A stretch of 49,109 nucleotides of DNA from Candidatus Daviesbacteria bacterium GW2011_GWA1_41_61 (GTDB lineage Bacteria > Patescibacteriota > Microgenomatia > Daviesbacterales > UBA10151). Positions 1 through 6,923 of the stretch are shown here, piece after piece. Where the stretch lies: assembly GCA_000997385.1 (NCBI GenBank), contig LCBT01000002.1, positions 70,315 to 119,423 on the forward strand, read 5' to 3'. Position 1 is the first letter of the stretch; every line of letters begins with the position of its first letter. The position numbers and the translations under genes are program-made. Under the pieces are notes generated by a model. The model made no database searches. It saw only the letters and a program-made list of their open reading frames with translations, and was not told where the DNA came from.

Positions 1-451
1 TATCTATAATACTTCCGTTGCCTTGCCAAACTACTGCTTCCCAATCAGCTAGATATGGTTTTTCGGCATTAGAAGTAAAAACAATTTTTTTGTCTTTTGT
101 CCCTTGGGCGATTAATTTCCGTAGGACAAAAAGGCTAGCATGAGTAGTGGTGTAACTTTTAAGTCTGGTCGGATCATTGTCATTGAAGCCATCTTTCTCT
201 ACCTCGTCTCCCTGTCTGCGGTCATCGCCAACTACAAACTTCACAACAGACCCGGGCAAAACAGTTAAGTTTCCCAAAATCTCCGTATCTCCGGTGATGA
301 TAATTTCTCCACCCCAGATTTGATTGCCAAAATATCTACCGCTTATTTTTGCATTTACAATTTTAGTAGTTGAAAAAAAATTGAAGATTATAAACCCCAC
401 GGCTATAAATAGAAGGATACAAATAGCTATGGCGATTCTTTTTTTACTCAC
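1..451 (-). CDS. Membrane-anchored or exported beta-helix-like protein, 3' end outside window
   Basis: This reading frame is open from a GTG at 451 to the window edge, so only the first 150 residues are visible. Residues 6-26 form a hydrophobic segment after a short Lys/Arg start, which fits a signal anchor. It is followed by the pattern WGGEIIITGDTEILGNL and PGSVVKFVVGDD, which resembles the opening strands of right-handed parallel beta-helix surface proteins (target a value, then 'pGtvvkf'). The family link is my inference from these motifs; no catalytic residues are visible. A terminator-like hairpin lies just upstream, separating it from the DUF6602 gene. Confidence 0.6.
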   Translation of the reverse strand, partial: MSKKRIAIAICILLFIAVGFIIFNFFSTTKIVNAKISGRYFGNQIWGGEIIITGDTEILGNLTVLPGSVVKFVVGDDRRQGDEVEKDGFNDNDPTRLKSYTTTHASLFVLRKLIAQGTKDKKIVFTSNAEKPYLADWEAVVWQGNGSIID

Positions 452-465
452 TATTCTATTCTACC

Positions 466-490
466 AAAAAAGCTTGGAGAATTTTCTCCA
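466..490 (-). terminator. Rho-independent terminator after the DUF6602 gene
   Basis: Positions 475-490 are a perfect 16-nt palindrome (TGGAGAA arms). On the minus strand it is followed within three bases by six T residues (466-471). It lies downstream of the minus-strand gene at 729-1550 and just before the GTG start at 451. Confidence 0.55.
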
Positions 491-728
491 GCCCAAGTTC
501 TAAATCATTCCCCCTGTGGGGCCAATTTAGAGATTATTCGAACTTTAAGAAAAGCTTGATATTAAGGGGCAAACAGAGCATTTACATGGTCAGCGTCCTA
601 TTTAGCTCCGTATTCCTAGTCTTAATCGAACTAACTGTTTTGATTGTATTATAACTTACTTCTTTAAGTTACAAGATAGGAGGATATAAAAAGTTTCAAA
701 TTGATCACATATCAATTCTTATTAGCGC
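491..728. other. Intergenic stretch without a recognisable gene
   Basis: I see no coding frame or known RNA here. Around 611-640 an 11-nt string GTCTTAATCGA matches, in inverted orientation, the sequence that flanks tRNA-Asn (2149-2160) and recurs at 1583-1592. A TAGGAGG string at 676-682 looks like a ribosome binding site, but no reading frame follows it. Confidence 0.4.
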
Positions 729-1550
729 TTATTTCCACTTATCATGACCAGTTTTAGGCGAAAATCTATCATTTCCTACCATCGCCTCGTTAAAGTCGAA
801 GTCTTTTATAGCTTTAGCTACGGCTAATAAATTCCTATTAGAATTATCTTCATTCTCGCAGCTTGCCCAAATGAAAGTTATGAGTAATGAAAGTTGCCAT
901 GCTACATCAGGCTTTTGATTATTCCTGAACAATTTATAATAGAAAGGGGCTTTTGCTGATTTATCAAAATTTCTATCATCATCCAGGTGAAGAAAAAGTC
1001 CGTGGTCATAAAAGAAAAAACAGTTTGGCCAAAGAGCACTTACTTCACTGGCATAATTTGCTATTTCTTTATCTTGAAACCACTCGCCTAACTTTTCATT
1101 AGGTAGTGTTTTATTTGAAAAGAACCCTAAAATTCCTGCGTAAATGTGACCATAGTATCCTAAAGCCTTATGTTTAACCCTTTTAATAGAAACTATATTT
1201 GCGAAGGAGTCCCTAAACTCCTCTTTCCTTAGTCTTGTTTTAATCTCCAGGGCCGCGACAACTGACTCCGGCCGAACAATAACAAAATCACCCTCTTGAA
1301 AGTAATAGGTAAACGGGTTGTTCTCATCTATAACAAGAATGTCAATTTGTTTGCTAACCGTATTTTCGTCTAAATATACGTAGCCTGTTTTTACAGAATA
1401 TCGTCGGGATAAAAAATTCCTTAGAGCATTACGAACTACCTCTTCATGATATTCTCCACTTTTAAGATTAGACTTTTTAACTAAAAAGTGTATTCTGTAA
1501 AGTTTTGCTTCTATTTCTTTGGCAAATGATTCAATAAAATCTATCTTCAT
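729..1550 (-). CDS. DUF6602 family protein, probable PD-(D/E)XK nuclease fold
   Basis: A 273-aa protein with the layout of the DUF6602 family: a helical start with the GEYHEEVVRNALRNFLSRRY motif, then VSKQIDILVID and, about 30 residues later, VVAALEIKTRL. The spaced D...ExK pattern (D in QIDIL, E and K in LEIKT) is typical of restriction-endonuclease-like folds, so a nuclease or DNA-binding role is possible but unproven. Such proteins commonly travel with defence or accessory DNA. The gene is AT-rich, stands alone, and sits near a tRNA-Asn with duplicated flanks, which fits acquisition by transfer. Confidence 0.7.
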   Translation of the reverse strand: MKIDFIESFAKEIEAKLYRIHFLVKKSNLKSGEYHEEVVRNALRNFLSRRYSVKTGYVYLDENTVSKQIDILVIDENNPFTYYFQEGDFVIVRPESVVAALEIKTRLRKEEFRDSFANIVSIKRVKHKALGYYGHIYAGILGFFSNKTLPNEKLGEWFQDKEIANYASEVSALWPNCFFFYDHGLFLHLDDDRNFDKSAKAPFYYKLFRNNQKPDVAWQLSLLITFIWASCENEDNSNRNLLAVAKAIKDFDFNEAMVGNDRFSPKTGHDKWK

Positions 1551-1576
1551 GATTTTGAGTCTTTTTTACACACCAA

Positions 1577-1607
1577 TTTGGTTCGATTAAGAAAATTAAG
1601 CTCCCTC
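1577..1607. repeat. Imperfect copy of the tRNA-Asn 3' flank
   Basis: This stretch matches 2141-2171, the 3' edge of tRNA-Asn and its terminator. Both contain TCGATTAAGA, then AATT or ATT, then AGCTCCC, with small differences between. The two copies enclose the 160-aa membrane-protein gene, as expected for an integration footprint, although duplication by other means is possible. Confidence 0.4.
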
Positions 1608-1645
1608 ATAGGTAAAACACTTAGAACGAATCATACCTAATCTTT

Positions 1646-2128
1646 TTACTGATTATTTTGTTCCTCTTTTGCATTTGATACGAGACCAACTCCTGGACCC
1701 TTATTTTTACCCATTTTTACTCTTTTTAATTCATCTGGGAACTCTAGGAGAAGTTGTTCTATATTTTTTTCAGTAAATTCTTTCTTTGCAGCCCATTCTT
1801 TACTAAGATGATGAATACTATGTCTTTTCTCTTTCTTTAAGTAATTAACTAGTATAGTTTTTCTTCGCCAAACTTGTATTTCCTTCCTTAATCTAGTTAA
1901 TGCAAAAATCCACAAAATAATAACTATTATGCTTATAAATAGTTCCCATGATTTCGGAAAAAGTTTAAACCATTGGGAAATAATATAAGGAATAAATATA
2001 AGGGATAAAAAAATTAATACCGATAATGGTTCTGTCTTTATTATCCTGGTGATTTCTTTAACATTATTCATATTTTTATCTGTATATCTATATCTGATGC
2101 TATGAGGATCGAAATTACTAAATTCCAA
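1646..2128 (-). CDS. Small two-helix membrane protein of unknown function
   Basis: A 160-aa protein that I do not recognise. Two strongly hydrophobic segments lie at about residues 35-55 and 61-80. They are followed by a basic amphipathic region (LRKEIQVWRRKT) and a charged, probably cytoplasmic tail of about 75 residues. An internal Met at residue 20 (MNNVKEI) could be the real start. The gene is AT-rich and flanked by direct repeats derived from the tRNA-Asn edge, so it may be an inserted accessory gene. No function can be assigned. Confidence 0.55.
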   Translation of the reverse strand: MEFSNFDPHSIRYRYTDKNMNNVKEITRIIKTEPLSVLIFLSLIFIPYIISQWFKLFPKSWELFISIIVIILWIFALTRLRKEIQVWRRKTILVNYLKKEKRHSIHHLSKEWAAKKEFTEKNIEQLLLEFPDELKRVKMGKNKGPGVGLVSNAKEEQNNQ

Positions 2129-2136
2129 TCCATATC

Positions 2137-2162
2137 AAAAAATTGGGTCGATTAAGACCAAT
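2137..2162 (-). terminator. Terminator following tRNA-Asn
   Basis: On the minus strand, ATTGGTC and its complement (7 bp with one bulged base, loop of six) form a hairpin directly after the tRNA and run into six T residues (2137-2142). This fits intrinsic termination of the tRNA transcript. Confidence 0.55.
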
Positions 2163-2166
2163 TCAG

Positions 2167-2238
2167 CTCCCCCGCGTGGATTCGAACCACGAACCTTCTC
2201 GTTAACAGCGAGCCGCGCTACCATTGCGCCACAGGGGA
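2167..2238 (-). tRNA. tRNA-Asn (anticodon GTT)
   Basis: The minus strand folds as a full cloverleaf: a 7-bp acceptor (TCCCCTG with CGGGGGA, one G-U), anticodon loop CTGTTAA with anticodon GTT, and a T-loop TTCGAAT. The discriminator is G and the CCA end is not encoded. It reads Asn AAC/AAT codons. Confidence 0.93.
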
Positions 2239-2299
2239 TTGTTAAAGTACGCAAGAATTTTACCATCTAGGGAAGCTAAAATCTAGCCTGAAGTGGGGT

Positions 2300-3394
2300 T
2301 TATTCTAAGTAATCTTTCAGCTTTTTAGCTCTGGTGGGGTGTCGGAGTTTTCTAATAGCTTTGGCTTCAATTTGCCTGATCCTTTCCCTGGTGACTCCAA
2401 ACTCTTTACCTACCTCTTCCAGTGTTCTTTGTTTACCATCTTCCAAGCCAAACCGAAGCTGCAGAACCCTTTTTTCCCGGGGAGAAAGTGAATCTAAGAC
2501 CTCATCTAAATGTCCCCGAAGTAAAGCTCTGGTGGCCTGCTCATCAGGCATAAGCCCTGTGGCGGGAATAAAATCACCGAGCTCTGAATCTTCCTCATCC
2601 CCTACTTTGGTAGCCAGTGAGGTTGGTTCTTGAGACACTTTGATAATCTCTCTGGCTTTGGAAGAATCAATCCCCAGCTCCCTGGCAACTTCCTCAGGAG
2701 TAGGTTCCCGGCCTAAATCCTGCATCAGCTTTCTTTGAGTCCGGTTAAAGCGGTTGATTGTTTCCACCATATGGACCGGAATACGGATAGTCCTGGCCTG
2801 ATCAGCTAAAGCCCGGGTTATAGCCTGCCTGATCCACCAAGTAGCATAGGTGGAAAACTTAAAACCCCGTTTCCAATCATATTTTTCTACTGCCCGCATC
2901 AGACCCATATTCCCCTCCTCAATCAAATCCAGTAAACTCATCCCCCGGCCAACATACTTTTTAGCAATGGAGACAACTAATCTTAAATTAGCGCTAATTA
3001 GTTTATCTTTAGCTCTTTTTTCTCCTACCTCTGCCTTTTTTGCCAGCTCAATCTCTTCAGCAGCTGTTAAAAGTTGAACCCTGCCAATCTCCCGCAAGTA
3101 TTGTCTCACCGGATCGGTGACTGATCCTTCTTCCAAAGAAGCTAACATCTCCAGTTCTTTTTCTAAATCCGTGCTGACTTTTTCTGCTTCCGCCACTTCC
3201 TCAGCAGTGGTTTCAAAAACATCAATTCCTGCCTCCAGCAGTTGGATATAGAAATTATCTAAAGCAGTAATGTTCTCTTCCGGTTTGGGAAAAACTTGTA
3301 AGATTTCTTCCTGGGTAACAAAACCCCTCTCTTTACCAAGCTTGAGTAACTTTTTCTCATCCAGTTGAATGTTTTTTTGTTGTTTGGCCTTCAT
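2300..3394 (-). CDS. rpoD: Primary RNA polymerase sigma factor (sigma-70/RpoD)
   Basis: A 364-aa housekeeping sigma factor that directs RNA polymerase to promoters. Region 1.2 starts at [11 protein letters not shown]. Region 2 holds the -10-binding and melting block ([17 protein letters not shown]) and region 3 starts near IRIPVHM. Region 4 carries the helix-turn-helix [18 protein letters not shown], which contacts the -35 box. Region 1.1 is reduced to about 80 residues and there is no long non-conserved insert, as in compact group 1 sigma factors. It lies downstream of dnaG in the same orientation, echoing the classical dnaG-rpoD pairing. A TTGTCC/TACAAT promoter lies only 9 nt before the ATG, implying a nearly leaderless mRNA. 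Confidence 0.97.
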   Translation of the reverse strand: MKAKQQKNIQLDEKKLLKLGKERGFVTQEEILQVFPKPEENITALDNFYIQLLEAGIDVFETTAEEVAEAEKVSTDLEKELEMLASLEEGSVTDPVRQYLREIGRVQLLTAAEEIELAKKAEVGEKRAKDKLISANLRLVVSIAKKYVGRGMSLLDLIEEGNMGLMRAVEKYDWKRGFKFSTYATWWIRQAITRALADQARTIRIPVHMVETINRFNRTQRKLMQDLGREPTPEEVARELGIDSSKAREIIKVSQEPTSLATKVGDEEDSELGDFIPATGLMPDEQATRALLRGHLDEVLDSLSPREKRVLQLRFGLEDGKQRTLEEVGKEFGVTRERIRQIEAKAIRKLRHPTRAKKLKDYLE

Positions 3395-3403
3395 GATAAA
3401 TTC

Positions 3404-3431
3404 ATTGTACTACTAAAGCTAAAAAGGACAA
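3404..3431 (-). promoter_or_regulatory. Promoter of rpoD
   Basis: The -35 TTGTCC (3426-3431), a 16-nt spacer and the -10 TACAAT (3404-3409) are on the minus strand. The -10 box ends 9 nt before the ATG at 3394, so transcription should start within about 4 nt of the start codon. Confidence 0.6.
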
Positions 3432-3481
3432 AAAAAATCCCCATCCGTCAACCCTGCCTCAGCTATCATCTTACCCATTAA

Positions 3482-3504
3482 GTATAATCCTAAAAGGATT
3501 ATAC
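3482..3504. repeat. Perfect 9-bp inverted repeat between dnaG and rpoD
   Basis: GTATAATCC and GGATTATAC enclose a 5-nt loop. On the transcribed minus strand the hairpin follows the dnaG stop codon, but no T-run comes after it. It may therefore be an RNA-processing or stability hairpin, or a DNA operator, rather than a classical terminator. Confidence 0.5.
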
Positions 3505-3529
3505 ACTATAAGTCTTATTAATACAATCC

Positions 3530-5302
3530 CTAAAGATTTTTCAGCTTTAGGGATAAATCTCTAAATCTTTTGTTCAAAACCTCTAACTGTTCTACTTTAC
3601 CAAAGGTTTGAGCGCTTTTAATTTCAGCCGATAATTTTTCTAACGATGCTTTAACCAAAGCTTTTTTCAGTTCAGAAATAACTGTGGTAACTTCTTCCTG
3701 CCAAGATTTAGAGCCTTCCAACTTCTCTTCTATTTCAGTCAGATATAGCCTGTCTACTAAAGGGACCATCTCTTGAGACACCCCCTTAATAAACTCAGCT
3801 ATTTCAAAGGCTTGAGCCTTAAAAGAGATGGCATCTAAATATAATACCAATAAAACATAAAGGGAACGATAATCTTCAGAAAAAAAAAGAGTTTCTGGAA
3901 AATTCGGCACAAAGGTCAGGCTTTTGGGGATATGGAAAAGCAAAGCCATTAAATATTCCTCTAAAATCTCTCTTCTGGGTTTAAAGTGGTCTTGGCTTTG
4001 TACAGGAAGTTGACGCAAAGCAGCTGCATAGCTTAAGGAAGAGACAGCTGCTTTTTTGACTTCTCTTCTTAACAGATCCTCCGGAACCGCAATTAAAGCT
4101 GCAAGCTTTTGCAAATAATGTTCTAAAGTTACGGAGTTAGAGATCTTAGCAAAGATAGGTAAGATCTCCCCGGCAATATTTTTCTTCCCTTCAGCTGTTT
4201 TAGGATCAAAACGCAAACTGACGGAACTCAAGTAATAATCATAGATGTCCTCCGCCTTTTCTACCGCCTCCTGCCACAACTTAGGATCTTTTAAAACCAG
4301 TTCCGCAGGATCTTTGCCATCAGGGATGAGGATAACTTTAATATTTAACCCCGCTTGATCTGCCATCCCAATACCCCGCCGGGAGGCGCTGTCCCCAGCC
4401 AAATCTTTATCAAAGCAAAGCAGGATGGTATCGGTGTGTCTTTTAATCAGCTCTATCTGGCCCAGAGTAAAGGCCGTCCCTTTACAAGCCACTACATTTT
4501 TGATCCCTCCCTGATATGATAAGATCATATCCATCTCCCCTTCGGTTAAAATAGCTTTATTTTTCGTCCTAATCTCTCCTTTGGCCAGATTTAAACCAAA
4601 AAGGAAGTTGCTTTTATCAAAAAGAGAAGTTTGGGGGGTATTGATATATTTTGGTTCCCCAACATCTAAAATCCTGCCAGCAAAACCAATGACTTGTTGT
4701 TTTAAATCAGTTAAGGGAAAGACCACCCGCCCCCTAAAACGGTCATAGCTGCCACTCTTAGAAGGAACTGTGAGTCCTGCCTCAATAAGCTCGCTATCTG
4801 AAAAACCTCTTTTAATTAAAAAATTCCGCAAAGAGTCCCAAGAGTTAGGAGCATAGCCCAGATTAAACTCCTCAATTGTCTTATCCTCAAGTCCCCTATT
4901 TTTAAGATATTCTAAAGCTTTTTCCCCCAAGTAGTGTTTAGTTAAAAGATAATGATAAAACTGAGCTGTCTTAAGGTTGGCTTCCAAAAGACGCCCTTTT
5001 TTATCTTTTTCTCCTCCAGCTTTCTTTTTTAAAGTAATTCCCGCTTTTTTAGCTAAAATTTCTAAGGCTTCAGTAAACTCCAGTCCCTCTTTTTCCATCA
5101 AAAATTTAAAGTGGTCACCCCCCCTTTGACACCCAAAACAGTGCCAGATACCCCTATCAGGGGAAACCATAAAGGAAGGGGTTTTTTCCTGGTGGAAAGG
5201 ACAGCTGGCTTTAAAATTAATACCTGATTTTTTTAAAGGAAGATATTCTTGGATTAAATCAACAATATTAATCTTTTGTTTAATGAGGTCTAAATCATCC
5301 AT
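3530..5302 (-). CDS. dnaG: DNA primase DnaG
   Basis: A 590-aa primase that makes RNA primers at the replication fork. The N-terminal CHC2 zinc-binding domain is intact: C34-x2-H37 and C55-x2-C58. A catalytic core follows, and the TOPRIM domain shows TEGEMD (acidic metal ligand) and CFDKDLAGD (DxD). The C-terminal helical region, which normally binds the replicative helicase, is divergent but present at about residues 440-590. The length is normal for the family. It has its own promoter about 60 nt upstream and is followed by rpoD after 135 nt. Confidence 0.97.
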   Translation of the reverse strand: MDDLDLIKQKINIVDLIQEYLPLKKSGINFKASCPFHQEKTPSFMVSPDRGIWHCFGCQRGGDHFKFLMEKEGLEFTEALEILAKKAGITLKKKAGGEKDKKGRLLEANLKTAQFYHYLLTKHYLGEKALEYLKNRGLEDKTIEEFNLGYAPNSWDSLRNFLIKRGFSDSELIEAGLTVPSKSGSYDRFRGRVVFPLTDLKQQVIGFAGRILDVGEPKYINTPQTSLFDKSNFLFGLNLAKGEIRTKNKAILTEGEMDMILSYQGGIKNVVACKGTAFTLGQIELIKRHTDTILLCFDKDLAGDSASRRGIGMADQAGLNIKVILIPDGKDPAELVLKDPKLWQEAVEKAEDIYDYYLSSVSLRFDPKTAEGKKNIAGEILPIFAKISNSVTLEHYLQKLAALIAVPEDLLRREVKKAAVSSLSYAAALRQLPVQSQDHFKPRREILEEYLMALLFHIPKSLTFVPNFPETLFFSEDYRSLYVLLVLYLDAISFKAQAFEIAEFIKGVSQEMVPLVDRLYLTEIEEKLEGSKSWQEEVTTVISELKKALVKASLEKLSAEIKSAQTFGKVEQLEVLNKRFRDLSLKLKNL

Positions 5303-5361
5303 AGAGGTGGTCCGGTGATCCGTCTTTTAAAAGCCGCGTGAGCACTAGACAGTTTGGGCCG

Positions 5362-5390
5362 ATTGTACACCTAATTTATCCCGAAAGCAA
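5362..5390 (-). promoter_or_regulatory. Promoter of dnaG
   Basis: On the minus strand, -35 TTGCTT (5385-5390), a 17-nt spacer and -10 TACAAT (5362-5367) precede dnaG. The predicted leader is about 50-55 nt long. Confidence 0.55.
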
Positions 5391-5419
5391 GAATTAGGCT
5401 GCCAATAACTAATAAAAAG

Positions 5420-5508
<89 letters not shown>

Positions 5509-5546
5509 TTAGTCGTTAATTATACCAAGCTTAGTGTCGATTGTAA

Positions 5547-6164
5547 TTACTCAGAAGAAGGCACAGTCAGGTAAAGCAGATACTCCTTATTTCCTCCTCC
5601 GCCTAAAATTGGAGATTCCATTACCTCTTCCACTTTAAATCCCAAGCTTTGGATTTTATCCAACACCCGATGTTGCACATTCTCTACCAATTCAAGGGGG
5701 ACTACCCCCTTCCTTAATTCTCCCTTCTCAGCTTCATAGTGAGGTTTAAGTAAAGCAATGATTATCCCTCCTAGTTTTAGGAATTTTTTAACTGCTGGCA
5801 GAACAAGTTCTAATTTGGTCCAGCCGGCATCAATGGTAATCAGATCCACTCCCTCCACCTCGGGGGAGTCAAAACCCACCCCCGAGGTGTTTCTAGCTGG
5901 AAGGTGGGTTAAGTGGAGAATATTAGTCCTCTCCATCACCACTACCCTGGGATCATTTCTTAACTTCCAAGCCAGCTCCCCATAAGCTGTATCTACAGAA
6001 TAAACTTTAGAGGCTCCATTTTGCAGCAAACAATCTACAAAACCCCCAGTTGATGAACCCACATCTAAAACCACCTTGCCAGAAACATCAACTTTAAATT
6101 GATCTAAGGCTGCCTGAAGTTTAATCCCACCCCGGGAAACATAATTTCTCATAATCTGTATCAT
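5547..6164 (-). CDS. tlyA: TlyA-like rRNA methyltransferase without an S4 domain
   Basis: A 205-aa FtsJ-like SAM-dependent methyltransferase. It opens with YVSRGGIKLQAALDQF, followed by the SAM-binding motif VVLDVGSSTGGFVDCLLQ. It also carries the TlyA-typical AYGELAWKLRNDPRVVVMERTN and a C-terminal GGGGNKEYLLYL. TlyA proteins methylate rRNA ribose and are usually about 240-270 residues, with an N-terminal S4 RNA-binding domain; that domain is missing here and no upstream frame restores it. The ATG overlaps the stop of the upstream Nudix gene by 4 nt (ATGA), indicating translational coupling. The rRNA target is inferred from the family only. Confidence 0.85.
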   Translation of the reverse strand: MIQIMRNYVSRGGIKLQAALDQFKVDVSGKVVLDVGSSTGGFVDCLLQNGASKVYSVDTAYGELAWKLRNDPRVVVMERTNILHLTHLPARNTSGVGFDSPEVEGVDLITIDAGWTKLELVLPAVKKFLKLGGIIIALLKPHYEAEKGELRKGVVPLELVENVQHRVLDKIQSLGFKVEEVMESPILGGGGNKEYLLYLTVPSSE

Positions 6165-6595
6165 TTATTAATACATTCTAAGGCTTTCTTTAATAAAATC
6201 TTATCTGGAGAAAAACTTAAAATCTTGAGAGCTTCTTCTGGAGAAAACCAATCAGCTTCAGAAACCTCCCAATCATGATCTTTTGGATCCCCGGAAAGAT
6301 ACTTCATCAAGTAAACTGTCACCATTTTAAAAATCTTTTCTTTATTTTCAGGATGAGTGTAAAAATACTTGGAGTCTCCCACTTTTTCTATAATTTCTGC
6401 TTCCACTCCTCCTTCTTCTCTCACTTCCCTGACTGCCACCTCCTTCATACTCTCCCCTTGAGAAGGAGTGCCTTTAGGAAAACCCCAATATTTGTTAGAA
6501 GAATTTTGAGTTAACAAGACTTCCCATTTATTCTTTAAAAATTTATCCTGAGCTTGCCGAAGGACAATCCCTCCAGCAGAAAATTCTCTTTTCAT
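6161..6595 (-). CDS. Nudix hydrolase
   Basis: A Nudix enzyme of about 144 aa that cleaves nucleoside diphosphate-linked compounds. The complete Nudix box is visible: G-x5-E-x7-REVREEGG. I place the start at ATG 6595 (MKREFSAGGIVL); a longer frame reaching 6628 merely translates the 3' end of tRNA-Arg and is rejected. The beta-strand after GGIVL is followed by the in-frame hexapeptide RQAQDK, encoded by a palindrome-like repeat (6546-6564) that appears inserted in a loop. It lies between tRNA-Arg(CCG) and tlyA and is coupled to tlyA. The substrate is unknown; dinucleoside polyphosphate hydrolases share this overall layout. Confidence 0.88.
   Translation of the reverse strand: MKREFSAGGIVLRQAQDKFLKNKWEVLLTQNSSNKYWGFPKGTPSQGESMKEVAVREVREEGGVEAEIIEKVGDSKYFYTHPENKEKIFKMVTVYLMKYLSGDPKDHDWEVSEADWFSPEEALKILSFSPDKILLKKALECINK
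6546..6564. repeat. Short imperfect palindromic repeat inside the Nudix gene
   Basis: The 19-nt TCCTGAGCTTGCCGAAGGA (TCCT/AGGA ends) encodes RQAQDK in frame. I recall very similar CTTCGGCAAGCTCAGG-type elements dispersed through many bacterial genomes, including CPR genomes. Its presence in a coding loop resembles coding palindromic element insertion. This is the only copy I see in the window. Confidence 0.5.
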
Positions 6596-6601
6596 ATAAA
6601 G

Positions 6602-6673
6602 CGCCCCCGGCGGGAATCGAACCCACATATCAGGATCCGGAATCCTGTGGTCTATCCATTAGCCTACGAGGGC
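6602..6673 (-). tRNA. tRNA-Arg (anticodon CCG)
   Basis: A full cloverleaf: acceptor GCCCTCG/CGGGGGC, anticodon stem CAGGA/TCCTG and loop TTCCGGA. The discriminator is G and CCA is not encoded. It is nearly identical to the Arg(GCG) tRNA 120 nt upstream, so the two are paralogues. Confidence 0.94.
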
Positions 6674-6702
6674 TCATGTACTCTAATGCAATACATTGAG
6701 TG

Positions 6703-6789
6703 CGGAGGAGAGAGGATTTGAACCTCTGTGAGCCTTACAGCTCGCTTGGTTTTCGAAACCAGCCGGATAAGCCACTCCCGCACTCCTCC
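6703..6789 (-). tRNA. tRNA-Ser (anticodon CGA)
   Basis: A class II tRNA with acceptor GGAGGAG/CTCCTCC, loop TTCGAAA (anticodon CGA) and a long variable arm. The outermost pair of the anticodon stem is a C-A mismatch. The discriminator is G and CCA is not encoded. Confidence 0.93.
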
Positions 6790-6795
6790 AAAATG

Positions 6796-6867
6796 CGCCC
6801 CCGGCGGGAATCGAACCCACATTACAGGATCCGCAATCCTGAGGTTTGTCCATTAGCCTACGGAGGC
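6796..6867 (-). tRNA. tRNA-Arg (anticodon GCG)
   Basis: Acceptor GCCTCCG/CGGGGGC (one G-U), anticodon stem CAGGA/TCCTG and loop TTGCGGA with anticodon GCG. Most bacteria read CGU/CGC with an ACG tRNA whose first base is deaminated to inosine. A genomically encoded G34 avoids that need. CCA is not encoded. It heads the minus-strand series Arg(GCG), Ser(CGA), Arg(CCG), Nudix, tlyA. Confidence 0.92.
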
Positions 6868-6923
6868 ATTTTGCAACAAGCTCAATTTTAGCACAAATAA
6901 GGAGTAAATTCTAAAATTGGAGA

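Noticed and set aside
6596-6628. Upstream extension of the Nudix frame (MWVRFPPGALY)
   Set aside because: These codons are the 3' part of tRNA-Arg(CCG); the family alignment starts at MKREFSAGG.
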